Below, one piece after another: positions 35,701-48,094 of a stretch of 64,000 nt of DNA. Position 1 is the first letter of the stretch; each line of letters starts with the position of its first letter. The stretch is taken from assembly GCF_001522545.3 (NCBI RefSeq), contig NC_031769.1:128177613-128241612 (forward strand). The letters are read 5' to 3'. This stretch comes from Parus major. Taxonomy: Eukaryota; Chordata; Aves; Passeriformes; Paridae. The notes under the pieces were generated by a model. The model saw only the letters and a program-made list of their open reading frames with translations, had not been told where the DNA came from and made no database searches. Position numbers and translations under genes: made by a program.

Positions 35701-38700
35701 TCAGAATGGAGAGAGCTGCCTTCCACTGTGCCCTGAAAGAACCAAATACTTACAGGATGTTCTGGTGGAATCCAGTTATACAAAGGCACATTGCTAGTTT
35801 TACACTAATTTTGTGAGATGAAGGTATGTAGTTATTATATATTATCTAAATTAAAATGTAAGTCTGATTGCAGTACAGGAAAGACAATTGCTTTGCTCCC
35901 CCTCTAGACTATGAATAAAAAACATGTCCTGACATATTCTAACCAGTTTTCAGCTGCCATGAATTGTTTGCCTTTCCACAAAAATATCGTGGATAGTTTT
36001 TTACCATCATTCCCTAATTGTACCTAAAAGTATGCAAATGGAATACATTGGATATAAAATCTCTCAAATATCTGCTTTGCCAAAACAAAATGTACGCTGT
36101 TATGGTTTAGTGTGGCATAAGATATAGACACCACCCTGGTAGGAACAGAAATAATGCCACTTGGCTGAGCTGTGCTTGGCTGTACATGCTTACAGTCTGG
36201 GGAAACAGGAGGGAAAAATGTCAGCTTAAACTTCAGCAGGTATTTTAGGTCAGCAGATGCTAAAATTTCTTATCCCTTGAAAGACATGAGCTGATAAAGC
36301 AGGCAATTGCTATAAGATACTGATCTTAGTAAACCCTGGTATTGTGTTTATCATATAGAAGCTGAAAAGTGAATTGCAGACTGTGAGGACAATTTCTTGA
36401 CTGCTTTAATACTGGCCTTAGCTGCAACATCTGTCCTTCCACCATTATTTTAGTGAGGAGAGAAACAGAAAAATATGGTTCTGTGCCACCCATCCTGCCC
36501 CCTACACAGCACTGATTTATTAAACTTTAGGTTTCACTGCTCTCCACCTCTCCTTTTCTTCTAGGTCCTTCTCACACCACATCAACACTTTGAGAACTGG
36601 CATGGCGTGAGCCTCACTGATGGGTCTGGCTTGTGCACATACAAGTGCTACAGATGTGTTTGAGTTTGTATTTACTAGCAAGATGTTTGAGAGGAGTGTC
36701 CATCACTGGGTTACAGAAGAAGAGAGCAAGTGTATTCATTTGGGTCATGGATGCAATTTATGTTCTTGATCCTTCAGTATATTCCACTGTCCATCACAAA
36801 GATCCATTTGAAGCGGAAATATTTCCTTTCACCTCTCTGTTGCTTGATTTGCAGTAAATACTGGAGTTCTATGTTTCTTCCATATCTGCCTGGAGGATTA
36901 AATAGGAAGCAGTGATGCAGGCAGCAGATGTCCAAACACCTGCAGCAAGGTCTTGACTCTCAGTGTGGCACTACAAGAACTAATAATTGTTTGTAAATAT
37001 GATGAAGTTTTTAGAAATGTACTCAGGGGACACAACCCAGTGCTGTCTTTTTCCTGGACTGCAAAAGTGTCTTTGAGCTTCTCTGGCTGCTGGGCAGGGG
37101 TGAGATGACAAGCACTGGATTCAACCTCAGAGTGACAAACAGATAAGGAGCTGTAGCATCTTTGAGTAACTATCACTGGATGCAAACCTGAGGGTTTTTG
37201 AACCAATGTTCAACATGGTTAAGCAAGGAATATGGCCAACTTGGTGTTTTAATGGAGAAAAATAAATGAACCAGTTATGTATCCCACTACTGCAGTATGC
37301 ATTTGACATTAGAATAGGATGAACAGCATCAGTTTAGTGCACCTGTGGATCTAGGCAATAATTTTCAGAATCACAGGAAACCACTCTGAAGATGATTCAG
37401 ATATAGTGTCAAACAGAATTTGGCCCAGTGACTGTAACCAAAGTCAGAATGTTTATTACCAGTTAATTTGTACACATGCCTGTGGCTCTTATTCTTGGAA
37501 ACAACCTCCCTGAGTGACTGTGAAATGCTGCTATTTCTGCTGCAAAAAGTACATTTTTCCTGTGGTAGACCAATGCATCTTGGAAGCTGCTCAGCTGATG
37601 TAACTGTTTGTTAAATGTTCATTATTTATGTGTAGGAACTTCTGGAATAGATAGTGTGATAGACAGTGTAGTTGTATGGCATCTGCATCTATTTTATTGT
37701 AGCTGTAGGGGAAGGGATCAAGTTCAGTCTGGGTTCAAGCAAATTCTGCTGCTACAAGGAAATGTCCTTGTCATATACAGGTTTTGCTCTTATCCCACAG
37801 AATGAAGAGGGGGAACTGAATTTGTGATACTATTTTAAACCATCAGGAAGAAGCAAATAACTGGTCTGCAATTTCCGGACACATTCTACTGGGAGCTTTT
37901 TAAGGCTATTTGAGCATTTTGAACTACATTGTTTCCCCCTGAGCTGAAAAATTCTTCCCTGCCATTCTGCACCTTCTATTGATCATGGTTCAAAGATCAA
38001 AGTAAAGTGTGTTTTCTGAGAAGCAAAGGTTAAAGTAATTCACAAAGTTACTTGACTACTGGGAGTTCAGGGGCAACCATTTTGGCAGCAAATGGAGTCT
38101 AGAGCTCTTGCATCCTACTGTCTATCCATCCTCTGGTGTCTGTTCTGAAAACATGTTTGCTTTTGCAATAACTGCATCGTGCATTAAAAAGCCAGCACTG
38201 ATGCTTAAACATTGAAAAAACTACTGGCCTAGTGTGAATTCCACAGACCTCATTATAAGTATGGCATTTTTCCTACATTCACAAATAGAGCAGTTATCCG
38301 TCTTCCCTGCTTGTTAGTGGAGGGAGGATTTTGTCCCTCGAGTTTAATTAAGCACCTAAAGTCATGGCTTTATTTATTGATAAGCCTTTCCAGAGTGCCC
38401 ATCTCTGTAATATCTGAGGCTGCTCAAGCCATGACCCTGCTGCATTCCTTGGGAGGCAGGGTAAGGTCTCAGAGGTTTATCACTGCTGCCCGCGAGCTCA
38501 CCCATCACTAACTGTAATAGCGCTAAATGTGCGACCTGCTGGTACCAGAGTCACCACTGGCAGTGGAGGTGGAGTGATTATAACAGTATTTGACTTGCTG
38601 TGATATGAGACACTGTACTTAGAAACCAGTCAGAGGGAAATGGAATGGAAGAGACAATAAGGCAGAAGCTGTTAATCCCTTTAGCATGTTTATGGTAATT

Positions 38701-38743
38701 GGTATAGAAGCCTGTGTACCTACCTGAATGTACTTGAGGGAGA
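35701..38743. other. unique-looking non-coding DNA
   Basis: Nothing recognisable. Open frames up to about 102 codons occur on both strands without family resemblance. Confidence 0.5.
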
Positions 38744-38842
38744 GAATCACAGAATCACCAATTCACAGACTCACAGAATCACAGAATGAGTGAGGTTGGA
38801 ACAGACCACAGGCTGATCAGTCATCTGATCCAACCTTCCTGT

Positions 38843-40555
38843 TCATTCAGGGTCGTCCCAGAGCATGTGGCTCAGGGTTGAGTCCAGACTGGTCTCAAAT
38901 ATTTCCAGTGAGAGAGACACCACATACTCTCTGGGCAGTCTGTTCCAGTGCTTGGTCACTTGCACAGTAAAGAAGTTCTTCCTCAGGTGGAACTTCCTGT
39001 GCATCAGTTTCTGCCCATTGCCTCTTGTCCAATTGCTTGGCACCACTGAGAAGAGCCTGGTCCATCCTCTTGACAACCTCCCTTCAGAGACTGAGAGATG
39101 TTGATGAGGTCCCCTCCCAGATGCCTCCTCTTGAGACTCAATAGGCACAACTCTCTCAGTCTTTCCTCATAGGAGATACTGCAGTCCAGTCCTCTCATCA
39201 TCATTGTAGCCCTCCTCTGGACTCACTACAGCAGTTCCATGTCTCTCTTGTACTGGGGAGCCCAGAACTGGACAGAGCATTCCAGATGTGGCCTCTCTAG
39301 GGCTGAGCAGAGGGGCAGAATCACCTCCCTGGACATGCTGCCAATGGTCTTCCAAATGTACTACAAGATACCTTTGGCTTTCTTTGGCTCCAGGACTCCC
39401 AGGACCTCCTCTGCAGAGCTGTTCTCCAGCAGGTCAGCCCCCATCCTGTACTGGTGCAGGTCATTCCTCCCCAGGTGCAGCACCCTGCACTCACCTTTGT
39501 TGAATTTCAGATGGTTCTTCTCTNNNNNNNNNNNNNNNNNNNNNNNNNNNNNNNNNNNNNNNNNNNNNNNNNNNNNNNNNNNNNNNNNNNNNNNNNNNNN
39601 NNNNNNNNNNNNNNNNNNNNNNNNNNNNNNNNNNNNNNNNNNNNNNNNNNNNNNNNNNNNNNNNNNNNNNNNNNNNNNNNNNNNNNNNNNNNNNNNNNNN
39701 NNNNNNNNNNNNNNNNNNNNNNNNNNNNNNNNNNNNNNACTGTCCCACCCTCTGGGATCTGCTGTTCAGCCAGTTCTCAAACCACCTCTCTGTCCACTCC
39801 ACACTTCCTGAGTTTGCCTATGAGGATATTGTGAGAGAAAGTGTTGAAGTCAAGGTACGACAATATCCCCTGCTCTCCCCTCATCCATCCAGGCTGTTGT
39901 GTCATCATAGGAGGCAATCAGTTTGGTCAAGTATGACTTACCTTTAGTGAATCCATGCTGACTATTCCTGATCACCTTCTTGTCACCCATGTGGATAGTG
40001 ATGGCCTCCAGAATGAGGTGCTCCATCACCTTTCCAGGGATTGAGGTGAGGCTGACTGACCGCCAGTTCCCTGTGTCTTCCTCCTTGCCCTTTTGGAAGA
40101 CTGGGACAACATTTGTTTCCTTCCAGTCCTCAGGCACATCTCCTGATGTCCATGACATTTCAAAGATGGCCATGAGTGGCCTGGTTGTGGTGTCAACCAG
40201 CTCTCACAGCATTCCCTTAGGGCCCATGCACTTGTGGAAGTCATGTTTTTCTAGATATTCTCTAATCCTCCATGTCCAAGGAAAGGTCTTCCTTCCAACA
40301 TCCCTTTACCCTGGTCTCCTGGGTCAGAGATGCCTGAGAGCTGGTCTTGTCAGTGAAGATGGATGCAAAGAAGGCGTTTGGTGACTCTGCCTTCTCTGCG
40401 TCCTTTGTTACCAGGATTTCCCCTCCACTTAATAATGGTCCCACATTGTCCTTTGTTTTTCTTTTGTTATTGATATATTTGAAGATGTCCTTCTTGGTGT
40501 CTGTGACATCCTTGACCAGATTTAAATCCAGATGGGCTTGACCTTCTGGTGCCAT
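38843..40555 (-). pseudogene. CR1 ORF2 reverse transcriptase remnant
   Basis: Minus-strand pieces in N- to C-terminal order are: 40555-40262 with LDLNLVKDV, IFKYINNKRK, VGPLL and NAFFASIF; 40173-39850 with DVPEDWKETNVVPVFQKGK, SLTSIPGKVMEHLILE and SQHGFTKGKS, the fingers/palm start of a non-LTR reverse transcriptase; 39802-39739 with WTERWFENWLNSRSQRV; then, after the gap, GLQYLL, EERLRELCL and, in 39148-38843, RLFSVVPSNWTRGNGQKL and VTKHWNRLPREYV. The first piece is in a different frame from the second, and the second from the third, so at least two frameshifts are present, plus internal stops. The catalytic Asp-Asp motif would fall in the gap, so it cannot be inspected. The endonuclease domain is missing through 5' truncation. 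Confidence 0.92.
39524..39738. other. assembly gap (215 N)
   Basis: An unbroken run of N inside the CR1 copy. From the flanking ORF2 pieces, roughly 80-90 codons of reverse transcriptase are expected here, so 215 is close to the true size. Any frame running through it is an artefact. Confidence 0.97.
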
Positions 40556-43500
40556 TTTTTTTTTTGCAAGACCACTATCAGTATTTTTAAAAAAATGTAA
40601 TTAAAGGCAAGATCCTAGACTAAAACTAATCCAAACCTGCATGTTTTCTGTGTTTTACCATTCTGACAACAGCAAAAAATTTGTAGGTTAAAATAACTCC
40701 CAGAAGAGGAAATATTATTTATAGCTCAGCCTTTTTTTCTTCATAAAGAACTGTGTGGTAAGCATATATTTAGAAATTAATTGAAAAATAATAATAACAA
40801 AGAATTATGAGAACTTTTCACCTCTGTGGGTACTTTTTTCTTTTCCCTTAGCAGTCCTGAATATGGAACAGGGAAACAGGTGTCATAAATCCACAAAATA
40901 ATTATTCCCCATTTGCTATATTACATTTTATTTATATTCCCTGGGTGTTATTTTATGTTAAATCTGCAAGTTCTCTTGTTAGATTTTAGTTTTCACCCCA
41001 GCAAATGAGGAGATTGCACATAACCACTGTTGCTGCAGAGATTTCTTTTCCAAAGATTAATTACTCTCCAGTTATGTTCATAAGAGTTTTAAATATTTCT
41101 GATAGTTTTTGGTAACTGTATTTTTTTGACAGACTTCCTTTTTGATTGGCAATAACTGCTCTATCATGGACAAAATCTTCAGAGTTTTTCTATTACAGGT
41201 TAAATTCATTTTCATGTAAAACCTAGTAAGGTTTTGGTTCTAAGGTCCAGGTAACCTGCTCTCTCTATGTCCTTGAGGAAAAGGAACTTCAGACTTCCAT
41301 GATGTTTGCCTCATAGTGAAGAGTTTGAAATAAATGAAATTTTGATCTATGACAGAAGCTGTTGCTTCATTTTTCCCATTTGTCCTGTGTACCTACTGGA
41401 CAGAAAGGGGGAGATGATAACTGCATTAAGGAGCATGTAGTCAAGAGATGATGGAAGAGATCAGAGGGAATAACAGCAGCTGGAGTAGATGTACAAATCT
41501 GTTGGCAGCCTCATCAACTGTGTCTCAAGATTAGTCCAGCAGAATAGAGCAGAGCCTTGCAGACAAGCTCAGAGCAGTCCAACCATGGATTTCTCTTTTC
41601 TCTGCTACATTTTAGATGTCAGTATGGCATTCCTTTGGTTATGATTTACAACATCAGCCCTGGTACTGCTTCTTTCCAACAAGCCAGGGTGAGAGGCTGC
41701 TGACTGTAACAGGACACTGGCTGTCCAGCCATGCTGAGCAGAAGCTGAGCAAAGGCACCCAAATTATTGCTCATCAACACAGATATTTGCAGTTATCTTA
41801 AGTGTGGGCCTGAAAATAATATTGCTGTGTTAGCTTGCCTCTAAGCCTCTGATAAAGAGTATGACCTCTGATCATGCTATACTGCTTCCATCTCTGGACT
41901 AACATTTTTCCCATTTGCTTGAGGTCTCTGAGCCCTGCTTTACTGAAGTTAAATTCTCTTCCATTCAAAGAGTGTGACTTTGCAGAATAGCAGTGCAGAG
42001 GAGCACAAGTTTACATAGACTCCAGGACAGCTGACTGTGAAGAATGAATAATCTGAGTTTGAGAGGAACTGCTGTTCTTTTTCCCATCATGAACACAATC
42101 AGCATCTGTAAGACCTTTTCTCCAGTAAACCCTGGCTTTCAGTATCAGAATTTTTTCTTCATAGTCAAAATTGCTTTTTTCCTAGTTTTTTTGCAATTAT
42201 CTTAATACATAGATCAAAGCAGATGAATAAAATTCATCCTCTATTGATTCCAAAGACTTTAGTTGAGCAGAAGTATGAGACAGGCCTGTATTTAGAAAGC
42301 TGGCATGGTTAAAATTTTGGGAGGTAAATGATTCAAGATATGCACAATGTAATACAAGGCCTAGAGGGAAAGCACAAGTAACAGTCCCAGTGGAAGCAGG
42401 GTATTTAGCACATTGTGGAGGTGTATTCCACCAGGTGATTCAAAAGCATTTACCCTACTCTAGCTCTTATTATGTCCAAATGAGAGGCAGACCAGACCAT
42501 TTCTCCACCAGAGGTGACTCAGACCTGCCCTGCAGAGATGCAGGGTTGACCAGGTTAGCAAGATGGAGCAGCACCAGGCTGGGTTGGAGACATACGCTGA
42601 TTCACTAATTGCAGCAGGTAATTTTTGTCAGTGCAGCTCCTCAGGCCTTTTTTAGAAGTGAAAACAGCTTTGCCCATGGGCACATTCTCTAAGGAGAGCA
42701 GCTGTTTTCATAGAAACAATTAAAATCTGTACCAAGGAGACATTTTATCAGAGTTCTGGCCAGAACCGCCGCCCCCACCCCCCTGCTCCATGCATCTACT
42801 TGCAGGTGTTTCAAGAGGGAGAACTGAGAGAAGGAAAACAAGGCTTAGCCAAAAGTAAGCATGACTAACAAATTACTCATAATTGAGGTTTGTTAATTGC
42901 ATAGAACCCAATTAAATCTTTCCACATCTGAAATGGAATAACTTATGCTCGCAGCAGAGCTGTTTCGCTATGAGACATTTCTGGTGACACTTGTCTGTTG
43001 ATTTGCCATTAGATAACTTCTTGGCTTGAGGCCAGTGGTGCTGAGCTAAGAGGCTTTTTGTACATGTGTTTGCAGCATATTTTCATAAAGGGTTGCCAGA
43101 GTTTGGCCCATGATGACTAGTGAGTGGATTTATTACATTATTTTAGATTGTTATATTATTATTATGCATGACTGACATCGTGAAATTCTTATGTTGCAGA
43201 GCTATGTAGAGTTCATATAAACCAGTACGCCAGAGAGGCATTTTTCATGACATTCCAACCTAAAGTGCAAATTTTATGTAACTGAAAAGTCCTAATCTTA
43301 TGTAGCATCTGCTAGAATGAGAATACCTCCCCAAATATGTTGCCTCAAAGTGGACTTAGAAAAAAACCTTTCCTGTGATTTGAAAAAAAGGCAGATGACC
43401 AAAACATTTCCAAGTGTGTGTGCTTCTTCCCTTCTTAGTTCCAGCTGGGGCCACAAGTGGAAATACCAAAATACCACAGAAATGTAGTTCTTGTGGTACT

Positions 43501-43831
43501 TCCAGCCCCACAAGAAGCACGAAATATTAGAAATCTTCCAATAAATCATGTTTTCATGAGATTTCTAGCCCATCACTATAAGCTCAAATAGTTTGAATAA
43601 TAAACTCAGCTCTTGTGTGCTTGCCCACCTCATCCTCAGGAGATTTACCTTTATATTCAAGGACTATTCTGTCTGAGATACAGCTGATGTTCCTTCTAAG
43701 CCATAATATATTTTCAGTTTCACATTAAGCTCAGCAATAAATTGGATTAAGTTTTGTTATGAAAGACAGATTTAACTTTGGCCTTCCATTTCTGATAGCT
43801 GCAGGACAGTTGTGTTTTGTTTGTTTTCCAG

Positions 43832-43921
43832 AATAAAGGCAACTACAAGGCTGAACAGTTTGAATGTCCATGGCAGAAGAGATGCAGTCCACAATTTGGG
43901 TGCACACCTGTGTGTGGACAG
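43832..43921 (+). other. candidate 90-bp exon with strong splice-like borders
   Basis: A strong polypyrimidine tract and acceptor ('ttttgtttgttttccag') precede the segment, and a strong donor ('cag|gtaaga') ends it. The 90 bp between is exactly 30 codons with no stop in the frame beginning NKGNYKAEQFE. The second half is cysteine-rich, with the spacing C-x5-C-x5-C-x3-C ending in GQ. I do not recognise a family from so short a piece. It could be one exon of a gene whose other exons lie outside the window, a non-coding transcript exon, or chance. Confidence 0.25.
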
Positions 43922-44512
43922 GTAAGAAACAGTGTCATAAGAGGGAGAAGAAAGAAGTACACACACCCTGACCTGCACCTTGAACTGGCAGTGGCAGAAG
44001 AGAGAGGACTTCCAGGATGAGCTGATGAGTAAAAGAAGACCTGTAATAAACACTGCCTCTCTGGTGCATCCTCTAGTAAACAGCTCTTCCTTGGTAAGCC
44101 CAGCACCAGCTTCTCTTCTTATATGGCTCGACCTGTAAGACACTAGGTTTTGTGGCTGGCTGAGCATATGAGGAGGGCTCACCAGATCAACTTAGGTCAG
44201 TCTATATGGTGGTGGTGCTATCAGGCACATTTTTCTGTCCTTTCAGAACAAAGCTTTGCTGAAACCTCTGTAAGAAATCAGGTCAGTGTAATTGCACTGA
44301 AGAGACTTTCATTGTTGCTGGTTGAAATTTCACCACAGACAGATCATAAGATTTTCATGACCTTGTGATTTCTTTTGTGAGTGGTGGTTGTGCAACAGAT
44401 TCCCTGGTAAGATAAGACAACATGAGGGTTTACACAAAGTAGGAAAGTATACAAGAGATATGGTTTGCCACCCTCCTCTTTTAAAGAAGCAACAACTACA
44501 TATCAGGCTCAG

Positions 44513-44527
44513 AAAAAAAAAAAAAAA
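44513..44527. repeat. A15 homopolymer
   Basis: Fifteen uninterrupted A. I see no processed-gene copy or target-site duplication beside it. Confidence 0.85.
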
Positions 44528-45448
44528 GCAAAAATAAACCAAGATTTTTATTCTCTTTTGAGACATGATGATGCCAGATCTACAGTTTTCAAATTTTAAG
44601 GTCTCTCTCTGTGCTAGGAAGATTACTGGTTGAAAGCAGCAATTATTGACAAACATTTCTTTGCTCCCCAGCAGCTGGGTCTGGGCACACAGTAAACATA
44701 TATCCATCGTGACCACTTTTGTGGCAATAGGTTCCTTCCATATTCCCTTCATGCTGCTGTTGAGCAAATCTGAGATGGCTGTGAGCATTACCTTTGCATA
44801 GCTAACCTCTCAGGTTACTGGTAAAAGAGGGAAAAAAGGAAAGGAGAGCTCACTTCCCAGTATTTCGACTAGGAATTTTGAGTAAACATTTCAGTGTCTG
44901 TGATGGAGGATGTGGCTGGACATACCTCTTTCACCATCTCATATGTGATATTGCTGGACAGGTGTCATCTCTACTTTCTGTAGACTGCACTTCTAGCATT
45001 TCCCAACCCTCTGGTGCCTGCAGCTCCAGGCTGTTTTGTTCAGTGCAGACTGTCACAGAGGGAAACACTTGCTCAAGCAGAAGCATTACTTTTATTCTTG
45101 TGCTTTTGTCCCTCTCATTTAAAGTGTGAACATATCTGCTTGATTTTTTTGTATGGAAACCAGTCCTAACTATTTCCTGAGTTAGAAGTCTGAAGAGACA
45201 CAGACCTTTGAAACATTTTCTTGGTGTGTGGACAAAAACTAGCAGTAACTTTATTATATGGTATATGACCAATTCTTACTGGTATGCAGATTGCAAATGG
45301 TTCTGGCTGCTTACAGTCACAAATGCTTTGTCTATTTCTTCTTTCTTTTGCATCTAGTGTAAGATCTTTTGAGCATTTATATTCATTTAAAAGTAAAACA
45401 CAAAGCTCTTTTGCTTACCACATGAAGTTCTTCCAGAGCAGACACATG

Positions 45449-45470
45449 CTCACACACACTCACACACAAC
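45449..45470. repeat. short CA-rich microsatellite
   Basis: Imperfect CACACA units interrupted by CT and CA, leading into an alternating AT-rich run. Confidence 0.75.
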
Positions 45471-48024
45471 ATATACATATATACCTCAGGAAAGAAAAAA
45501 TTTCTTTAATAGCATGGCTTGCATGGACAATAAAACACCTACTAAATATAGTTAGTAAGTTCCCGTAATACATCTTAGGTTTCAGAAATTTAGAACCTGG
45601 CTATACAAAGTGACTTGACACCCCTGAGAGTATAATTTTTCTTTAAAAAAAGAAGACTATGTGTTGAACTGGCCACTGAACAGGAAGCTTTTCCTTAAAC
45701 GTTGGATACAATGATGTGTTTATTAGTTTTAATTTGCTACTCTGGTTAATAGCTCCCTCTCTTTCTTTTGAGTACAGAGATGTGTTCTGGGATGTGTTGC
45801 ACATTCCTCCTCTTAAAAATTTCACCAGAAAACAACAGACTTGGCAATAAAACAGGGGAAAGAGGATGTTTGTTTGGAAATGATTTGGGGCTTGCCTCCT
45901 TTTCTAAAATCTTGTGATGGGAAGAATGTTGAGCCCTTTGTGAAGTATGCCCTTCATAAATAGACCGAAGGGATATTTACATGCTTCAGAGCTGAACAGG
46001 ATGGCTAAGGTAGGGAAAGCCTGACAGTGCTGTGATGGTGAGAGCTGCAGCCAGCTGGGAAGCAGCCAGAGTGCCATGCCCAGAGCAGGGGTGTGGGACC
46101 TAGTGCACAGCTAAAATCTAAATCATCCAGGATGAAGAGATGAGCCAGCAGTGACAGACAATGGTTACTGTCCAGCAAGGCCTGGGTGGCCTGTGGTTTA
46201 ATAGTTCCCTAGCCAGCAGTGTGTCTGTAAAATCATCTGAAAAGCAATCAGGGGCTGTCTGTCATTGCTGGAACTACTTAATAGCCACCCTGAAGCTGTC
46301 TTGGGGCAAGGCAATGAACTGCCCTTATAGCTGCACATGGGATCCTTTCCCAGGTCTGGTCACAGGCAAGGTTGCACTGCTCCCACAACTTTGTACCTCT
46401 TTTTTAAATAGACAGAAGAAGGTTGACTTTGGCTTCTTTCATTCTTCATGAACTGACTGATTAGATCTGAGTTTTCTGGGGAACAAAAGGATAATTTCAA
46501 AGCACAATGGGGGAGTTCCTGGTCTCTGTATGGCTTCTGGACTTTTTCAAGGTGTTTTGCAGAATAAATTGATCTGGACCTATCTTGCAGTCTTCTTACT
46601 TGTTTAAGCAAGTTGGGAAAAGTTTTACTGGAATCATGCATCTGCTTTCAAGAAGGTTACTCTGGGTTAAGAGTAATGCAGAAGTCCAGTACTGCTCCCA
46701 GTCTGGCAGCCTACTCTTTTGAAAAATTTGGCTGTCCCGCTCAGGACGTCTGCCCATTCTCCTTTAGAGACATTTGGGGAAATATTCTAGAAAGTGTGTA
46801 AGAAAAAGTGTGCCCTTTTAAAGGTACTTATGGCAGTTTATGCTCTTGGATCTTAAACTCTCATCTGCTGCTATATGAGTCAGCATGCAGGAATAGGATT
46901 ACAAAACCATGGAGAAAATTTTGGATATGTCCAAGTTTCTGTGATAAATGTGAGAGGTCAGTTTAAAAAGAAGCTCACTATTTATCTTTAAGAGCTGAAA
47001 GACAGCTGTATCATCTGTTTCTTAGGAGTTGGTGTCTCTAAAGGTGTGGGGTAGAATGTGAGAAACCTCTTGGTATTACCAGTGATGATGGGAGAGCAGG
47101 AAAACTTCAGAAGGAAAGTTTAGGAAATGAATTCTGATCACATGGATCAGCAGAAAGCTAAGCAGGTTAATTGTCTGAGCCAGAGTAATTTAGGGAGTTA
47201 TACAGGGGAAGAAAAAGCGTCAGGAGAGAGAGAATTATCAGGAAAAAGGCACATGTTTATGGGTAGATGAGGTTACTACAAGAGGAGGTATAGGAGATAA
47301 CCTTTGTTAGCATTCATGACCGAATGGTGAGGAGCTGTTTGCCAAGACAGACATGGATGGATTGGCTAGTTGAGTAGGGGAAGAACTAGAAGAAGGCTTA
47401 GTCATGAAACCAGTGGGAGAAGAACAGGACATGGTGGACTGGATCATGGAAGATAAGAGCAGAACAGTCTTGAGAAGAGGAAATAAAGAACAATTACCAT
47501 CTCCGCAGGTAATGTCGTTCTGTTTGAACCCACAGTGATAACAAAGCTCCTGCTGATTTACTGTGTTCCCTCAAAAGAAGATTGAAGCACACAAACACAT
47601 TTTATGTGTTCAACAGCACCAACATAGTGCAGAGAATTTGGTCTATGTCTTCAGCGATGCCTCTAGAAATTTTCTTCTGCCAATTAAGTCCACACATAAT
47701 TCCACTTAAATGCTGCTGTAATTGGCTTAGTAGAAGTGCTGAGACAGGTGGAGATGGGCTCTGTGCAGTGAGAGGTAAGATTTGGTACGTTACCTGTACC
47801 CCAAGCAAATGTCTCAATTGTGTGCTATTGTTCCTGTGGCGTGCCTGCTGCTCTTGGAAATGTTATAAGGGCTTTCAGTTTCAAAAAGGAACAAATATGT
47901 CCTGACTTGTAGCTGCAGAATAAGGCCTCACAGAGTATTCCAGCAAGTATTTTGATGGTGTATTTAGAAAGTCTTTCAAATATGACCTTTCAACTACTGA
48001 TGCCATCCTGTAACTTTCACAAAA

Positions 48025-48094
48025 GTGACTGTGTCAACTGCATCACATGGCTGAAGCTAGACTGATTTTCAGCCATGTGATGCTGTTTTATCAC
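48025..48094. ncRNA. microRNA-like hairpin candidate
   Basis: The 16-base arm gcatcacatggctgaa (48040-48055) is followed, after a 12-base loop, by its exact reverse complement (48068-48083). Beyond one T-T mismatch three further pairs form (48036-48038 with 48085-48087). After an asymmetric internal loop, four more (gtga 48025-48028 with tcac 48091-48094) close a stem-loop of about 70 nt. The length and the near-perfect core are in the range of animal microRNA precursors, on either strand. I do not recognise the seed as a known family. It could instead be a miniature inverted repeat or chance; expression is unknown. Confidence 0.3.

Larger units (their letters stand above)
38744..40556 (-). 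mobile_element. 5'-truncated CR1 LINE with decayed ORF2
   Basis: The left end has several imperfect copies of the CR1 terminal repeat ('gaatcacagaat', 'cacagactcacagaatcaca'), then 'gaggttggaacagaccacag' and 'gatccaacctt', marking the 3' end. Moving right (5'-ward in the element) come the ORF2 C-terminus, a 215-base assembly gap (39524-39738), and the reverse transcriptase core. The copy stops near 40556, just upstream of the conserved LDLNLV segment, and a run of 11 T follows. About 1.8 kb is present counting the gap, well short of a full CR1 of roughly 4.5 kb. Frameshifts and stops show that it is inactive. Confidence 0.95.
40557..48024. other. unique-looking non-coding DNA
   Basis: No gene or transposon is recognised apart from the candidate exon at 43832-43921. 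A CA-rich run lies at 45449-45470 and an A15 run at 44513-44527. The longest frame is a 152-codon minus-strand frame at 44330-44788; it reads through the A tract and looks random. Confidence 0.5.

Noticed and set aside
39239..39811. 190-codon plus-strand open frame
   Set aside because: It runs through the 215-base N gap and is the antisense of the CR1 ORF2, so its length is an artefact.
39980..40384. 134-codon plus-strand open frame
   Set aside because: It is the complement of the CR1 reverse transcriptase region; the homologous reading is on the minus strand.
44330..44788. 152-codon minus-strand open frame
   Set aside because: It crosses an A15 run giving a poly-Phe stretch, with no recognisable motif.
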